Origin: JBDHUJ01 sp039809105
GTDB lineage: Bacteria; Patescibacteriota; Saccharimonadia; Saccharimonadales; UBA4665
DNA: 46,359 nt
Reading direction: 5' to 3'
Assembly: GCA_039809105.1 (NCBI GenBank)
Contig: JBDHUJ010000009.1
Coordinates: 1 to 46,359, forward strand
The position numbers and the translations under genes were made by a program. The notes beneath the pieces were generated by a model that searched no databases, was not told where the DNA came from, and was given only the letters and a program-made list of their open reading frames with translations. Below, piece by piece: positions 7,978 to 16,387 of the stretch (the stretch's first letter is position 1; the number at the start of each line of letters is the position of its first letter).

Positions 7978-8415
7978 GTGGTAACCATTAATCCTTATAT
8001 TAACTTCAACGGGAATGCCGAAGAGGCCTTCAATTTTTACAAATCGGTGTTCGGTGGCGAGTTCGTGAGTGTCGTACGCTTCAAAGACCTAGAAGGTCCC
8101 GGGTTCACCGTCCCCGCAGAAGATGCGGATAAAATCATGCGCATTGTTTTGCCTATCGGCGGAAACATGTTAATCGCCAACGATGTTCCTACGGCCCTGG
8201 GCCCAGTGAGCGAGAATGAAAACAGGTCTAAAATATCGGTCAGTGCAGAAAGCCGCGAAGAAGCCGAGAAAATATTCGTTGGTCTTTCAGCGGGCGGAGC
8301 TGTCGAGATGCCGCTCGACCAAAGCCCGTGGGGTACGGATTTTGCGATGTTCAGGGACAAGTTCGGCATAGAATGGACCGTAGAATTTGACCCCAGTGCA
8401 GATAGCCAAGCATAG
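7978..8415 (+). CDS. VOC-superfamily protein, PhnB-like
   Basis: 145 aa. It begins VTINPYINFNGNAEEAFNFY and contains YKSVFGGEF and the C-terminal WGTDFAMFRDKFGIEWTVEF, the pattern of PhnB-like glyoxalase/bleomycin-resistance fold proteins. Cytoplasmic; the metal site is not complete in most PhnB relatives, and the substrate is unknown. GTG start with an AAGGGGG SD about 7 nt upstream. It is the first full gene on the chromosomal side of tRNA-Gly. Confidence 0.9.
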   Translation: MVTINPYINFNGNAEEAFNFYKSVFGGEFVSVVRFKDLEGPGFTVPAEDADKIMRIVLPIGGNMLIANDVPTALGPVSENENRSKISVSAESREEAEKIFVGLSAGGAVEMPLDQSPWGTDFAMFRDKFGIEWTVEFDPSADSQA

Positions 8416-8457
8416 CAATAAGGGTACACTTTGACTAATAGTGCTACACTCTAAAAC

Positions 8458-9156
8458 ATGCACCTGCTGCAACGTATCCGAGCTTTTGTAAGTCGCTATC
8501 CTTTAGCGGGGCCGATTGCGTATGTGTTGAGTCTCCAGTACTTTCTAGTGCAAGCTGTGGTCGCGTCTGCTTGGAATTGGCAGCCGTACAGCTGGCACCT
8601 CAATGCTATCAGTGATTTGGGGGCGGTAGGTTGCGGGCCGTTTGATGGCCGCTTCGTATGTTCGCCCCTGCACGGGCTTATGAATACCTCGCTAGTCTTG
8701 CTCGGCCTCAGCATGGCCGTGGGGTCGGTGCTTCTGTACCAGCAGCTGCGCAGCAGCCGGGTCGGGTTCAGCCTGATGGCAGTGGCGGGCATTGGGGCGA
8801 TGCTAGTCGGTTTCTTCCCCGAAGATACCATCTTCTGGGCGCATATTACCGGCGCGGACCTGGCGTTTCTGCTCGGCAATATTGCGCTGATCGTCTTCGG
8901 TTTTACGCTGTGTATGCCGCGCTGGTTCAAGTGGTACAGCATTGCTTCGGGTGTCGTGGCACTAGTGGCGCTTTACCTGTTTTTGTCACACAATCGCTTC
9001 TTTCTGGGGCTTGGTGGCATGGAGCGTGTGGTAGCCTACCCACAGACCATCTGGCTGATTGTGTTCGGGTCGTACATGTTGAAAAATCGTGACCGGTTCA
9101 CAGCGAAGCACGCCGGTAGCTCATCCTATGTATCGCAGCCAGCCCGGCAGAAGTAG
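8458..9156 (+). CDS. DUF998 family membrane protein
   Basis: 232 aa with about six TM helices. Features typical of DUF998: an early SDLGAVGCGPF segment (after WHLNAI), LHGLMNTSL, then a GFFPED loop after a TM helix. The function of the family is not known. A -10-like TACACT (8445-8450) lies 7 nt before the ATG. The soluble C-terminal tail is basic. Confidence 0.8.
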   Translation: MHLLQRIRAFVSRYPLAGPIAYVLSLQYFLVQAVVASAWNWQPYSWHLNAISDLGAVGCGPFDGRFVCSPLHGLMNTSLVLLGLSMAVGSVLLYQQLRSSRVGFSLMAVAGIGAMLVGFFPEDTIFWAHITGADLAFLLGNIALIVFGFTLCMPRWFKWYSIASGVVALVALYLFLSHNRFFLGLGGMERVVAYPQTIWLIVFGSYMLKNRDRFTAKHAGSSSYVSQPARQK

Positions 9157-9226
9157 TTCTCTGTTTGTGGCAAGACAGAATCCTTTACTCGCTTAGAGTG
9201 GTATTATATTCAAATAATCGGAGAAT

Positions 9227-9835
9227 ATGTCTATGATGAAGCTGCCGGTATTTACTGATCCCGATCCGACGGTCGAATGGCTGCGCAAGGAGCAGGCAAG
9301 GTTGCGTGCACAGGCGGATGTGATGCTTGAAGGCACTGGGATTATGGACGTATTTGCCAAACACGGTCGGGCATCTCCTATAGAAGGTAGTTACCAGTAT
9401 GAACTTATGATGTATCCTGATTTGGATATAGGGCTAGTGGCGGACACTATTACGAAACAGGATTTCGCCAACCTGCTGGCAGACTTGGCGGTGCATCCGG
9501 CTGTACGAAAGCTTTCTACCGCCGATACGATTAATTTCGTTCCAAAACGCCCTCTTCCAAAAGGGTATTGGATTGGAATTGAGATTCCGTTCGAAGGCGA
9601 CCACTGGGGTATCGACTGCTGGTTTCAGCAGCTGGATTGGGGTTCCGAACAAGAAGGCGACTACACCGAAAGGCTGCTCGCTCTCGGTCAAGACGGCAAA
9701 GATGCAGTGCTCGCCATAAAATATGAGCTCATACGGAACGGCACTTACGGCAAGCGGTACCTGTCGAACGACGTATACGATGCAGTACTCGACCACGGTG
9801 TCCGGTCGGTAGAAGACTTTGGCAAACTGACATAA
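9227..9835 (+). CDS. Nucleotidyltransferase-like hypothetical protein
   Basis: 202 aa. The segment IEGSYQYELMMYPDLDIGLV (about 52-71) resembles the nucleotidyltransferase fold signature GS(x)nDhD, with acidic residues in DLD; later acidic residues (GIDCWFQQLDW) could supply the third carboxylate. SD CGGAG lies before the ATG. No TM or signal peptide. It may be a small-molecule or RNA nucleotidyltransferase; the call rests on motif similarity only. Confidence 0.6.
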   Translation: MSMMKLPVFTDPDPTVEWLRKEQARLRAQADVMLEGTGIMDVFAKHGRASPIEGSYQYELMMYPDLDIGLVADTITKQDFANLLADLAVHPAVRKLSTADTINFVPKRPLPKGYWIGIEIPFEGDHWGIDCWFQQLDWGSEQEGDYTERLLALGQDGKDAVLAIKYELIRNGTYGKRYLSNDVYDAVLDHGVRSVEDFGKLT

Positions 9836-9852
9836 CTCGACTCTCAAATCCC

Positions 9853-9949
9853 GTCATTCCCGTCCCGCCAAGGGCGGGAGGAATCCAGTCAATATTTTCT
9901 GGCTATGCCAGTATCTTTCCTACTGGATCCCCGCCTTCGCTGGGATGAC
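9853..9949. repeat. Paired palindromic repeat element (97 bp)
   Basis: The left unit runs GTCATTCCCG...GGAATCCAG and the right unit CTGGATCCCC...GGGATGAC, inverted relative to each other around a centre holding CTGGCTATGCCAG. Same family as 17127-17153, 18268-18476 and 45001-45187. It fills most of the 200-bp gap before the gene at 10039. Confidence 0.75.
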
Positions 9950-10038
9950 AACGAGGCTTTTGAAGTTCGGGTGGTATGGCGCGAACCCTCGATTGTCGCA
10001 TTTATAGCTCATGACTTCCGTTTGCTATAGTTAGGGGT

Positions 10039-10329
10039 GTGAAACGCTTCAATAATCTTTCGGTAAAGATAGCGGCCGCGCTTGCCGCCGGCTTCTTATT
10101 TGCGGGAGTGGGCACGACAATTGCCTACGAATGCAGCCCGATCGATGGCGCTGAGGGCTGTGTTTCGTACGAAAAGGCGGTCATGCACCCCAGCGATCTG
10201 CTGCACAATAAGCAAAATAGCTTACTGCATTTTTCTGAAATCTTTGTCATAAGTTCGGTGGTGAGTTTTGCGGTTCTTAATGTCTCTATGCTCGGCAAAA
10301 AGCACGGAGCGAAAGGGGGAAGGGTATGA
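10039..10329 (+). CDS. Small two-TM membrane protein
   Basis: 96 aa. One hydrophobic segment at the N-terminus (about 10-29, signal-anchor-like), a short Cys-containing loop (YECSPIDGAEGC) and a second hydrophobic segment (about 68-85). GTG start with TATAGT (10026-10031) 7 nt upstream. Its TGA overlaps the ATG of the DHFR-like gene (ATGA), so the two are translationally coupled. No family recognised. Confidence 0.65.
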   Translation: MKRFNNLSVKIAAALAAGFLFAGVGTTIAYECSPIDGAEGCVSYEKAVMHPSDLLHNKQNSLLHFSEIFVISSVVSFAVLNVSMLGKKHGAKGGRV

Positions 10330-10925
10330 GAAAAATTATCGTACTGGAATTTATGACGTTGGACGGGGTGATGCAAGCGCCGGGCGGGCCAGAAGAAGAC
10401 CCGGAAGCGAAGTTCGAGTTCGGCGGCTGGCAGGCGCCGTATGGTGACGACGATGTCATCGGCGAGGTGACGGAAAAAGAGCTGAAAGCACCGGTCGAAT
10501 ACCTGCTGGGCCGCAAAACCTTCGAAATCTGGGCCGACTATTGGCCGAAGCATGCCGATTTCTGGCCGGGCATAAACGACGGCATGAAGTACGTGCTCTC
10601 TACGACCATGCACGAAACGGACTGGCAGAACACCACGTTCATAACCACCGTGAAAGATATAAAGAGGCTGCGGGAATCGGACGGCCCGGACTTGCAGGTC
10701 TGGGGCAGCAGCCAGCTCGTGCATTTGCTGCTGGAGCATGACCTGGTGGACGAAATTCGGCTTATGACGCACCCGGTTATCTTGGGCCAGGGCAAGAAAG
10801 TCTTTGCCGACGGCGCTATGCCGCGCGCCTTTACCCTCGTGGGCAGCAAAGTCGGCCCCACCGGCGTCATCGTCGCCTGGTACACCCGCGCCGCCAAGCC
10901 CACCACCGGCACCATGGGCGTGTAA
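10326..10925 (+). CDS. Dihydrofolate reductase family protein (RibD C-terminal type)
   Basis: 199 aa. It starts RKIIVLEFMTLDGVMQAPGG, followed by YLLGRKTFEIWADYW, DLQVWGSSQLVHLLLEHDLVDE and MTHPVILGQGKKVF, the pattern of YyaP/YwjB-like RibD_C proteins. They have the DHFR-type NADPH-binding fold, but the substrate is usually unknown. The ATG overlaps the stop of the upstream gene. A second, divergent RibD_C protein is at 29687. Confidence 0.9.
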   Translation: MRKIIVLEFMTLDGVMQAPGGPEEDPEAKFEFGGWQAPYGDDDVIGEVTEKELKAPVEYLLGRKTFEIWADYWPKHADFWPGINDGMKYVLSTTMHETDWQNTTFITTVKDIKRLRESDGPDLQVWGSSQLVHLLLEHDLVDEIRLMTHPVILGQGKKVFADGAMPRAFTLVGSKVGPTGVIVAWYTRAAKPTTGTMGV

Positions 10926-10973
10926 TCGTTCGCACGCGCTCCGTCTATGATTAACTTTTGAGGCTAGTTACAG

Positions 10974-11555
10974 TTATTGTACGTCAAACTCCACAAAATG
11001 GAGTACGCCAGTATCGCCCACTTGTCCGCCTAGACGTAGCGTAGTCGAGTCTTGAGGTACCTGGTAGACTTCATTACCAGTTTTAGGAACCGACGGAGAA
11101 AGCTCAGCGGTTTCTAGATAGTTATCAACGTTGCCGATGGTTTTTGAGTAGGCATTGTATAGGCGGTCCTTCTGGTCGATTAGTACATACGGGCTGTATG
11201 TGAATGGGTCGGTGGTAGTATTCGTCACCGTAATATTGACTGTCACAAACTTCGTTCCACTATCAGCAAACACGGGGCTACCAAATGCTCCACTTATAGA
11301 GTTGCTTGTATTAACTGAGTTAACCTTTAGTGTCTGACTCTGAAAAGGTACCGAGTCGCCAACTTTGTACAGTACCGCGCCGCTGTATTTAGAAGAGGTT
11401 TGAGAATCTGACGTGGTTGTTTTTGAGGCTGCCGGTTTTTCGTCTGCCGCCTTTTGCTTTGTCTGGCTGTTCATTACTAGAACTGTAGTTCCTACTGCGA
11501 CTATGAGAGCCAGAACTCCTCCTCCGAGCAGTAGATATTTGTGGCTCGACTTCAT
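10974..11555 (-). CDS. Membrane-anchored DUF4352-like protein
   Basis: 193 aa. N-terminal TM anchor (about 7-28), a Ser/Thr/Lys-rich linker (35-58), then a beta-rich domain with VGDSVPFQSQTLKVNSV and KFVTVNITVTNTTTDPFTYSP, the pattern of DUF4352 immunoglobulin-like extracellular domains. There is no lipobox Cys, so it is anchored by the helix. AGGAGGAAACC lies just before the ATG as SD. Divergent from the gene at 11616. Confidence 0.78.
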   Translation of the reverse strand: MKSSHKYLLLGGGVLALIVAVGTTVLVMNSQTKQKAADEKPAASKTTTSDSQTSSKYSGAVLYKVGDSVPFQSQTLKVNSVNTSNSISGAFGSPVFADSGTKFVTVNITVTNTTTDPFTYSPYVLIDQKDRLYNAYSKTIGNVDNYLETAELSPSVPKTGNEVYQVPQDSTTLRLGGQVGDTGVLHFVEFDVQ

Positions 11556-11615
11556 CCTTGGTTTCCTCCTGAATATTTACTTAAATAATACAGCAGGACG
11601 GATATAATAATCCAT

Positions 11616-12413
11616 GTGTACGATGATTTACTGGCGAGATATTACCGCCCAGACATTAATGGCCTAGAGCTTACTCGGTTTCGTGCCTTGATATCTGCTT
11701 TAAGGGATGAAGAGTTATGCGACTTCGCATTTGCCATGCTTGACGGCAAGCTGGACCTTAAGCTGAGAAAGTTTGTCGAGAGTAAAGTGGGTGCCAGGAT
11801 AGATAACGGTACTAAGATGTGCTTCACATCCCTGGTAGAACAGCTATTAAGAGAGGTTAATGGTTCGAATTTTAGGCGTAGCCAGAGGGCAGCTTCTCTC
11901 CTGGAGGTGATTGCTACTAGTGTTGGATGCGACCCTAAACTTAAGAACCATATTTTCAATGGCTTATTAGACGCAAATCTCCTCAGCCATAGGAAGCGTG
12001 TATACAAGTATAGCCGAAGCTTAGATGGTGGCGCGTTAGAGCAGAGCCTAGTTAAAAACTGGAGGAGAAAAGACAGGCGGGCCGTTGAAGCCATTGTGGC
12101 CTGTTTCCCTCCCGACTTGCTTAGCTCTTTCTATGATGAACTCTTGGATGAGATAACCAATGACGGGTACGAAGAATATGTCGAGCGTCGGCTCTACTTT
12201 AGGGCACCAATGACAGACGAAAGACTACAAGCTATCTTAGCGAAGGACGAAGTGACGTACGCGTCCGTATGCGCAAAGCAAAAGATACCGATACCTGAAG
12301 AAACGGCTCAAAAACTTTGGGATAACCGAATGGAGAGTGGTCGCCCTGAGCTGTTGATATGGGCATTTGGAGAGGTAGGGTTATGGAATTTACTCACAAC
12401 GCTTGAGTTGTGA
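11616..12413 (+). CDS. Hypothetical helical protein (HEAT-like)
   Basis: 265 aa, almost entirely alpha-helical with repeated Leu-rich amphipathic helices, no TM. I do not recognise a family; the pattern recalls HEAT/ARM-type repeats. GTG start with a perfect TATAAT (11603-11608) 7 nt upstream, so a leaderless message is predicted. It has slightly lower GC than its neighbours. Confidence 0.7.
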   Translation: MYDDLLARYYRPDINGLELTRFRALISALRDEELCDFAFAMLDGKLDLKLRKFVESKVGARIDNGTKMCFTSLVEQLLREVNGSNFRRSQRAASLLEVIATSVGCDPKLKNHIFNGLLDANLLSHRKRVYKYSRSLDGGALEQSLVKNWRRKDRRAVEAIVACFPPDLLSSFYDELLDEITNDGYEEYVERRLYFRAPMTDERLQAILAKDEVTYASVCAKQKIPIPEETAQKLWDNRMESGRPELLIWAFGEVGLWNLLTTLEL

Positions 12414-12520
12414 GAAGGGGCTACCGACAGTATTGTCCCGAGTGGTGTTCTCTGTTGGGAAGATGGCTGGTTCCGGCTAAAGCCCCGATTCGATGTCAGG
12501 AGCTGCGTAGTAAGCTACAG

Positions 12521-13183
12521 TCAAGTGGAGACGCCGCCGTGGTGCGAGCAAGTGCCGCGGCGACTCTGGCTGAAGCTGTAAGTTCCATCTACGCAGCGGG
12601 CGGTCGCCCCAGCGGGGACTTGGCCATCGGTGCTTGCGGCAGGGGAATGTACGGTAGCACCGGCGCTGTTGGTGTAGCTATTGTTGTTACTCAGGTTTGT
12701 ATTGTTCGTACCAGTATTGGCCGTAGGTGTTGTAGGTGCTGGTGAAGCCGGTTGAGGGGCTGGTGCTGGGGTCGGGGCTGGTGCAGTGGGCGGAGTTGAG
12801 ACTTTTGGCTTAGGTGTCGGCGCTACAAACGATATTTTGTTCGCGGATAACTTAGCGTAGCGGACGTAATTTATCGGCTTCTGGTATGTTTTATGGGTCG
12901 CAGTGACAACTTTCGTAAACGATAGCTTGTCGCCGTTAGCAAGCTTAACGCCGCGGAACGTAGCCCAGTGGCTTTTGTTTGTAGTCGTTTTGTGCGGCGT
13001 CTTGTCATTTACGTACATTACAAGAGGTGTGTTCGGGTCGGCTTTGACGACTACATCGTATTTCGACCCACCCTTGTTATAGGCTGTCGCCACGCCGATG
13101 CCACTGCTTGCAAATGCCTGAGAACTGGCAGCGACTATTAGTAGGGTTGTGAAGGAAAGAATTTTAAGCACAAGCGTTTTCAT
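12521..13183 (-). CDS. Secreted protein with C-terminal DUF3761 domain
   Basis: 220 aa from the MKTLVLK start. Signal peptide (about 1-25, ending FASS-like), a beta-rich region (28-120), a Pro/Ala/Thr-rich linker (125-165), then DUF3761 with TVHSPAAS, CVDGTYSFSQSRRGTCSHHGG. Exported; function unknown. ATG 13183 is chosen because TACAAT (13190-13195) lies 6 nt upstream. DUF3761 proteins usually end GGV..WL. Here the reading frame stops at a TGA exactly at the Trp position, and the next codons are CTG TAG, so the final Trp-Leu is lost by a TGG to TGA change. Confidence 0.85.
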   Translation of the reverse strand: MKTLVLKILSFTTLLIVAASSQAFASSGIGVATAYNKGGSKYDVVVKADPNTPLVMYVNDKTPHKTTTNKSHWATFRGVKLANGDKLSFTKVVTATHKTYQKPINYVRYAKLSANKISFVAPTPKPKVSTPPTAPAPTPAPAPQPASPAPTTPTANTGTNNTNLSNNNSYTNSAGATVHSPAASTDGQVPAGATARCVDGTYSFSQSRRGTCSHHGGVST

Positions 13184-13240
13184 ATGCGTATTGTACATGT
13201 TACTTGCAGCTTATGTTCAGGTATTTCGCACGAGAGACTG

Positions 13241-13246
13241 TATAAT
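13241..13246 (+). promoter_or_regulatory. -10 box of the 13461 gene
   Basis: TATAAT, with predicted RNA start near 13253. Unlike most genes here the start codon is about 208 nt downstream, leaving a long structured leader. Confidence 0.6.
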
Positions 13247-13252
13247 TATTTT

Positions 13253-13460
13253 CAAGTAGCTTTGCTACTCGTGACCTAGAGCCATTTCGCAAGAAGAAGG
13301 TATGGTTATCAAATCCACGAAGAATAAAAGCCTGTCGTCAGGGCTATTCTTCGTGGTTGCGGCCGGAAACGGTCGTAGGGGTCTTCGGGCCTCACTGGCG
13401 GCAGGCTTTTTAGTTTGCCGCCGAAATACTATCAACCAAATCCACGAAGGGAGCCCAGAC
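13253..13460 (+). promoter_or_regulatory. Structured 5' leader, candidate two-state RNA switch
   Basis: Elements in order: hairpin AAGTAGC-TTT-GCTACT (13254-13269); a long hairpin at 13315-13356 whose arms are CCACGAAGAATA and TATTCTTCGTGG with an inner AAGCCTG/CAGGGCT stem; hairpin GGCGGCA/TGCCGCC (13397-13422); and a second copy of AAATCCACGAAG at 13438-13449 that overlaps the SD (GAAGGGAG). The segment CTTCGTGG (13349-13356) can pair either with the first or with the second CCACGAAG, the latter hiding the SD. An ATG at 13302 is in frame with the gene, so a longer protein cannot be fully excluded. Confidence 0.55.
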
Positions 13461-14048
13461 ATGTCCAAGGAGAAAAAGGACGGCAACTGGTTCAAAAGAC
13501 ACAAAATATTAACAGGTATCGGCGTTATTATCATTATCGCCATCATTGCTGGAGCAGCGGGCGGCGATAAAAAGGACGGCACGACCACTACGGCCAATTC
13601 GAGCAGTACCTCATCCAGCAGTAGCTCCAAGTCAGAGGCGACTGTGGCTAAGCTCAACGAGCCAGCTCGTGACGGCAAGTTCGAGTTCACCGTTACGAGC
13701 ATCAAATGTGCGGTACCGTCGGTGAGTGATGACAGCGGCTATCTTTCGAAAAGCGCGCAAGGCCAGTACTGCGAAATGGGCGTTACTGTTAAGAATATCG
13801 GCGACGAGGCGCAAATGTTCGATGGCAGTAATCAGTATTTGTATAACGCAAGCAACCAGAAATACACGTATGACAGCACAGCTACGCTTTACGCCAACCC
13901 GAGCAACAGTACGTTCTTGAACAACATCAACCCTGGCAATACTGCCTCCGGCACTGTCGTTTTTGACTTACCTCAAGGAGCTACGCCGACTACGGCCGAG
14001 TTGCACGACAGCTCGCTTTCCGGTGGTATCAAAGTCGACCTGCAATAA
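13461..14048 (+). CDS. Membrane-anchored DUF4352-like protein
   Basis: 195 aa. Basic N-terminus, one TM helix (about 16-34, rich in Ile), a Ser/Thr-rich linker, then a DUF4352-type domain: NEPARDGKFEFTVTSIKC, CEMGVTVKNIGDEAQMF and INPGNTASGTVVFDLP. Two Cys could form a disulfide outside the membrane. ATG 13461 is preferred over the in-frame ATG 13302 because the protein from here begins at the anchor and an SD (GAAGGGAG) is 8-10 nt upstream. It has the same architecture as the protein at 10974-11555. Confidence 0.85.
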   Translation: MSKEKKDGNWFKRHKILTGIGVIIIIAIIAGAAGGDKKDGTTTTANSSSTSSSSSSKSEATVAKLNEPARDGKFEFTVTSIKCAVPSVSDDSGYLSKSAQGQYCEMGVTVKNIGDEAQMFDGSNQYLYNASNQKYTYDSTATLYANPSNSTFLNNINPGNTASGTVVFDLPQGATPTTAELHDSSLSGGIKVDLQ

Positions 14049-14070
14049 GTACGAAGCCTCTCGGCGCACC

Positions 14071-14107
14071 AAAAACAGCACCGCCAAATGCCGCGGTGCT
14101 GTTTTCT
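14071..14107 (+). terminator. Intrinsic terminator
   Basis: CAGCACCGC / GCGGTGCTG stem with a short loop, followed by TTTTCTT. It ends the 13461 gene and separates it from the convergent cupin gene. Confidence 0.85.
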
Positions 14108-14125
14108 TGGGGCGCGGTCAGCTCA

Positions 14126-14602
14126 CTATAAGGACTGTTTCAGCGATTCATACTGCTTGGCGTCGAACCCGTGCAGCGGGTCGGTTTCGCGAACGGATAC
14201 TGCGTTGGCAGGGCTGAAGGGCGGGGTATTTATTACGGCCAGGACGAGGCCCTTAGTAGGAACTGTGAAGTGCACAGTATCTACCGGTGTTACGCTTACA
14301 TCGCCGGGCTTTAATTCGGTTGCTTCGCCGCCCACAAACACCTTGCCGAGCCCTTCTAAAACTATGTAGATTTCTACCTCGCCGTTGGTATGATAATGCG
14401 GTCCGGTAATCGCGATATCACGCATATCTGCGATGGCGAAACTTTCATTCGGCCTGTCGATTGGGCTGGGGAGCTCATACACAGGCCCGCAGTCTGTGTC
14501 TTTTGGAACCACACCCTTAGTCAGCACCTGCCAGTCCTGAATTGTGTCGGTGTATGCCTTCCAGACTGTCACTACCTCGTCAATTGTCTCTTGAGTAGCC
14601 AT
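14126..14602 (-). CDS. Cupin-domain protein
   Basis: 158 aa. Cupin motif 1 is GPHYHTNGEVEIYIVLEG (His69, His71, Glu75/77 as metal ligands) and motif 2 is PGDVSVTPVDTVHF with a further His. The length fits a single-domain metal-dependent cupin such as a sugar isomerase-like or small-molecule oxygenase-like protein; substrate unknown. Its ATG directly follows the TAG of the NTase-like gene (TAGATG), so the two are coupled. Confidence 0.88.
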   Translation of the reverse strand: MATQETIDEVVTVWKAYTDTIQDWQVLTKGVVPKDTDCGPVYELPSPIDRPNESFAIADMRDIAITGPHYHTNGEVEIYIVLEGLGKVFVGGEATELKPGDVSVTPVDTVHFTVPTKGLVLAVINTPPFSPANAVSVRETDPLHGFDAKQYESLKQSL

Positions 14603-15013
14603 CTACTTATCCTTTGCCAAGTATTTATCTATAGATTCTACATCGGCCAAGTGTTTCGCACCACCCGATGCCAGCTTCCATTTGCGAACCTCTTCTAGCG
14701 AAGCGAATGGTACACCGTCAATCACGAGTGCCGTAGATAGTAGCTGCTTTAGTGTCGGGCTATATGGGCTGAAGTTCCAGTTGTCATGAGCCTCGAACAT
14801 GTCGTTCGTGTAGGGTTCATCACCCGGACCTTTATGAATCTGTTGCCAACCCTGCTGTCTTAAGGTCTCTAGAACCTCTGTCGTGACAAATAAATCGATG
14901 TCGTTTGCTTCGCGGATGCCCGCCGCTGCAAGCGGACAGCTACCGAATACTACGTAAGACCCCTGAGGTAGGTTTAAGGTTTTTACTGCGCTTACAATCT
15001 CCTGTGCTGTCAT
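14603..15013 (-). CDS. Small nucleotidyltransferase-fold protein
   Basis: 136 aa from MTAQEIV. The core YVVFGSCPLAAAGIREANDIDLFV has the G(S)...DhD pattern of nucleotidyltransferases. It is clearly paralogous to the gene at 36261 (shared FEAHxNWxFSxYSPTLK and DGVPFASL-EVRKWK). Start chosen at 15013 because TATGAT (15021-15026, also an extended TG -10) is 7 nt upstream; the upstream in-frame Met codon overlaps the -10 box. It is the first gene of an operon with the cupin. Confidence 0.72.
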   Translation of the reverse strand: MTAQEIVSAVKTLNLPQGSYVVFGSCPLAAAGIREANDIDLFVTTEVLETLRQQGWQQIHKGPGDEPYTNDMFEAHDNWNFSPYSPTLKQLLSTALVIDGVPFASLEEVRKWKLASGGAKHLADVESIDKYLAKDK

Positions 15014-15077
15014 AAACCTCATCATAGCACCAAAACAGTATTGCAGGATGATGCTCTCTAGGGTGTAAAATGGGGGT

Positions 15078-15392
15078 ATGGTCATGAAGACACTTGCAGG
15101 TGGGACGATACACAGTGAGCTGCCGGCGGATATGCGGAAGGCGATTGCTGGCGATAAGAAAATGACAGAAATGTGGCAGAGCATAACGCCGCTGGCGCGG
15201 AACGAGTGGATTTGCTGGACGATTACCTGTGCCAAACCGGAGACTCGGGCAAAGCACATCGTGGTGATGCGCGACAAAATGCACAAAGGCGAGCGTCGCC
15301 CGTGCTGCTGGGTCGGCTGCATACACCGCACCGACAAAGCCATGAGCCCCGCCCAGAAATGGGTAACCTCTAGGAAAGCTAAGGCAAAGTAG
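15078..15392 (+). CDS. YdeI/OmpD-associated family protein
   Basis: 104 aa. It has LPADMRKAIAGDKKMTEMW, followed by ARNEWICWTITCAKPETRAKHI, the typical C-terminal YdeI domain (bacteriocin-protection, YdeI or OmpD-associated). Cytoplasmic; biochemical role not established. Unusually Cys-rich near the end (RRPCCWVGC). TAAAAT (15066-15071) is 6 nt before the ATG. Divergent from the NTase/cupin operon. Confidence 0.85.
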   Translation: MVMKTLAGGTIHSELPADMRKAIAGDKKMTEMWQSITPLARNEWICWTITCAKPETRAKHIVVMRDKMHKGERRPCCWVGCIHRTDKAMSPAQKWVTSRKAKAK

Positions 15393-15411
15393 AGTCTGCT
15401 AGACTGTAACT

Positions 15412-16308
15412 ATGTGGTTCGCGCTATCCATTTTGGCGTTGCTGATGCTGTCTTCGCGCCGCGCCGCCGAAAAGAAGGCTGCAACCGGCATAGACAGCAT
15501 GGCGATGGCATGGCTACAGCAGGCTGTGGCGTTGCCGCTCATCGTCGGGTCGCTATTTTTTGCGAAGTTCTATTGGCCGAGCGAACTGCCGGTGCATTTT
15601 TGGGAACTGCTGGCAGTGTATATCATACTGCAGGCTATCTACCTCTACTGTTACTATCGGGCTATTTCCATCGCTAACATCAGCTATGTCGCGCCGCTAA
15701 TGACGCTGTTTGTTGTGAGTAATCTGGTGGGCGCTTATTTTATACTGGGGCAGGTACCATCACTCTTTGGTGTGCTCGGAGCGGGTCTAATCGTAGTTGG
15801 TGCATGGATTATTGCCCGTGCCAAACAACACGAAAAAGAGACGGTAGCTGCACACAAAACAGCGTTTGTTTTAGTTATGATTGCCATTCTGGTATGCAGT
15901 ATTTTTTCGAGCATGGAAGTACTGATGCTACGTATGAGCAACCCCACCAGCTACAACTTTTACAGTTCGGTGCTGACGGTACCGTTTGTAATTTTGGTGT
16001 CGATTGTCATTATCAAAAGCCGCCGGCAGAGTAATAGGGCATATTGGGGCAAAGTAAAGACGAGCATACACGGTCACTTTTGGCCGCTGGCCATTGTCGG
16101 CATCACGTACACCATAAACATGCTGGCGACGTATCAGGCTAAATTACTTGCGCCTAACCAAGCGTACGTTGCATCCATAAAAGCGGCGTCTGTGCTGCCG
16201 GTGGTGATTTTGGGCGTGCTGTTTTTTCACGAAAAGGTGAACCGCAAACAATGGATAGGTGTTGGGCTCATGCTGGCCGGCTTGGCCGTAATGGCCATCA
16301 ACGTGTAA
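15412..16308 (+). CDS. EamA/DMT-superfamily transporter
   Basis: 298 aa with ten predicted TM helices in two repeats. Typical DMT signatures: YRAISIANISYVAPLMTLFVV in the first half and LLAPNQAYVASIKAASVLPVVILGVLFFHE followed by GVGLMLAGLAVMAI in the second. An inner-membrane metabolite or drug exporter; substrate unknown. TAGACT (15400-15405) is 6 nt before the ATG. Confidence 0.9.
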   Translation: MWFALSILALLMLSSRRAAEKKAATGIDSMAMAWLQQAVALPLIVGSLFFAKFYWPSELPVHFWELLAVYIILQAIYLYCYYRAISIANISYVAPLMTLFVVSNLVGAYFILGQVPSLFGVLGAGLIVVGAWIIARAKQHEKETVAAHKTAFVLVMIAILVCSIFSSMEVLMLRMSNPTSYNFYSSVLTVPFVILVSIVIIKSRRQSNRAYWGKVKTSIHGHFWPLAIVGITYTINMLATYQAKLLAPNQAYVASIKAASVLPVVILGVLFFHEKVNRKQWIGVGLMLAGLAVMAINV

Positions 16309-16387
16309 AAAGTGTTCCGCGGGCCACAAATCTCTCTCCGAAAAGGACTATCCTCTGGGGCTTGTAAATTTGGTGTATGATTAGTGC

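Noticed and set aside
13302..13460. In-frame N-terminal extension of the DUF4352 gene (ATG 13302)
   Set aside because: The added residues look random and cover strong RNA hairpins; the ATG at 13461 has the better SD and starts right at the membrane anchor.
14603..15343. 246-aa version of the NTase-like protein
   Set aside because: Its upstream part overlaps the divergent YdeI gene and the -10 box; the paralog at 36261 supports the short form.
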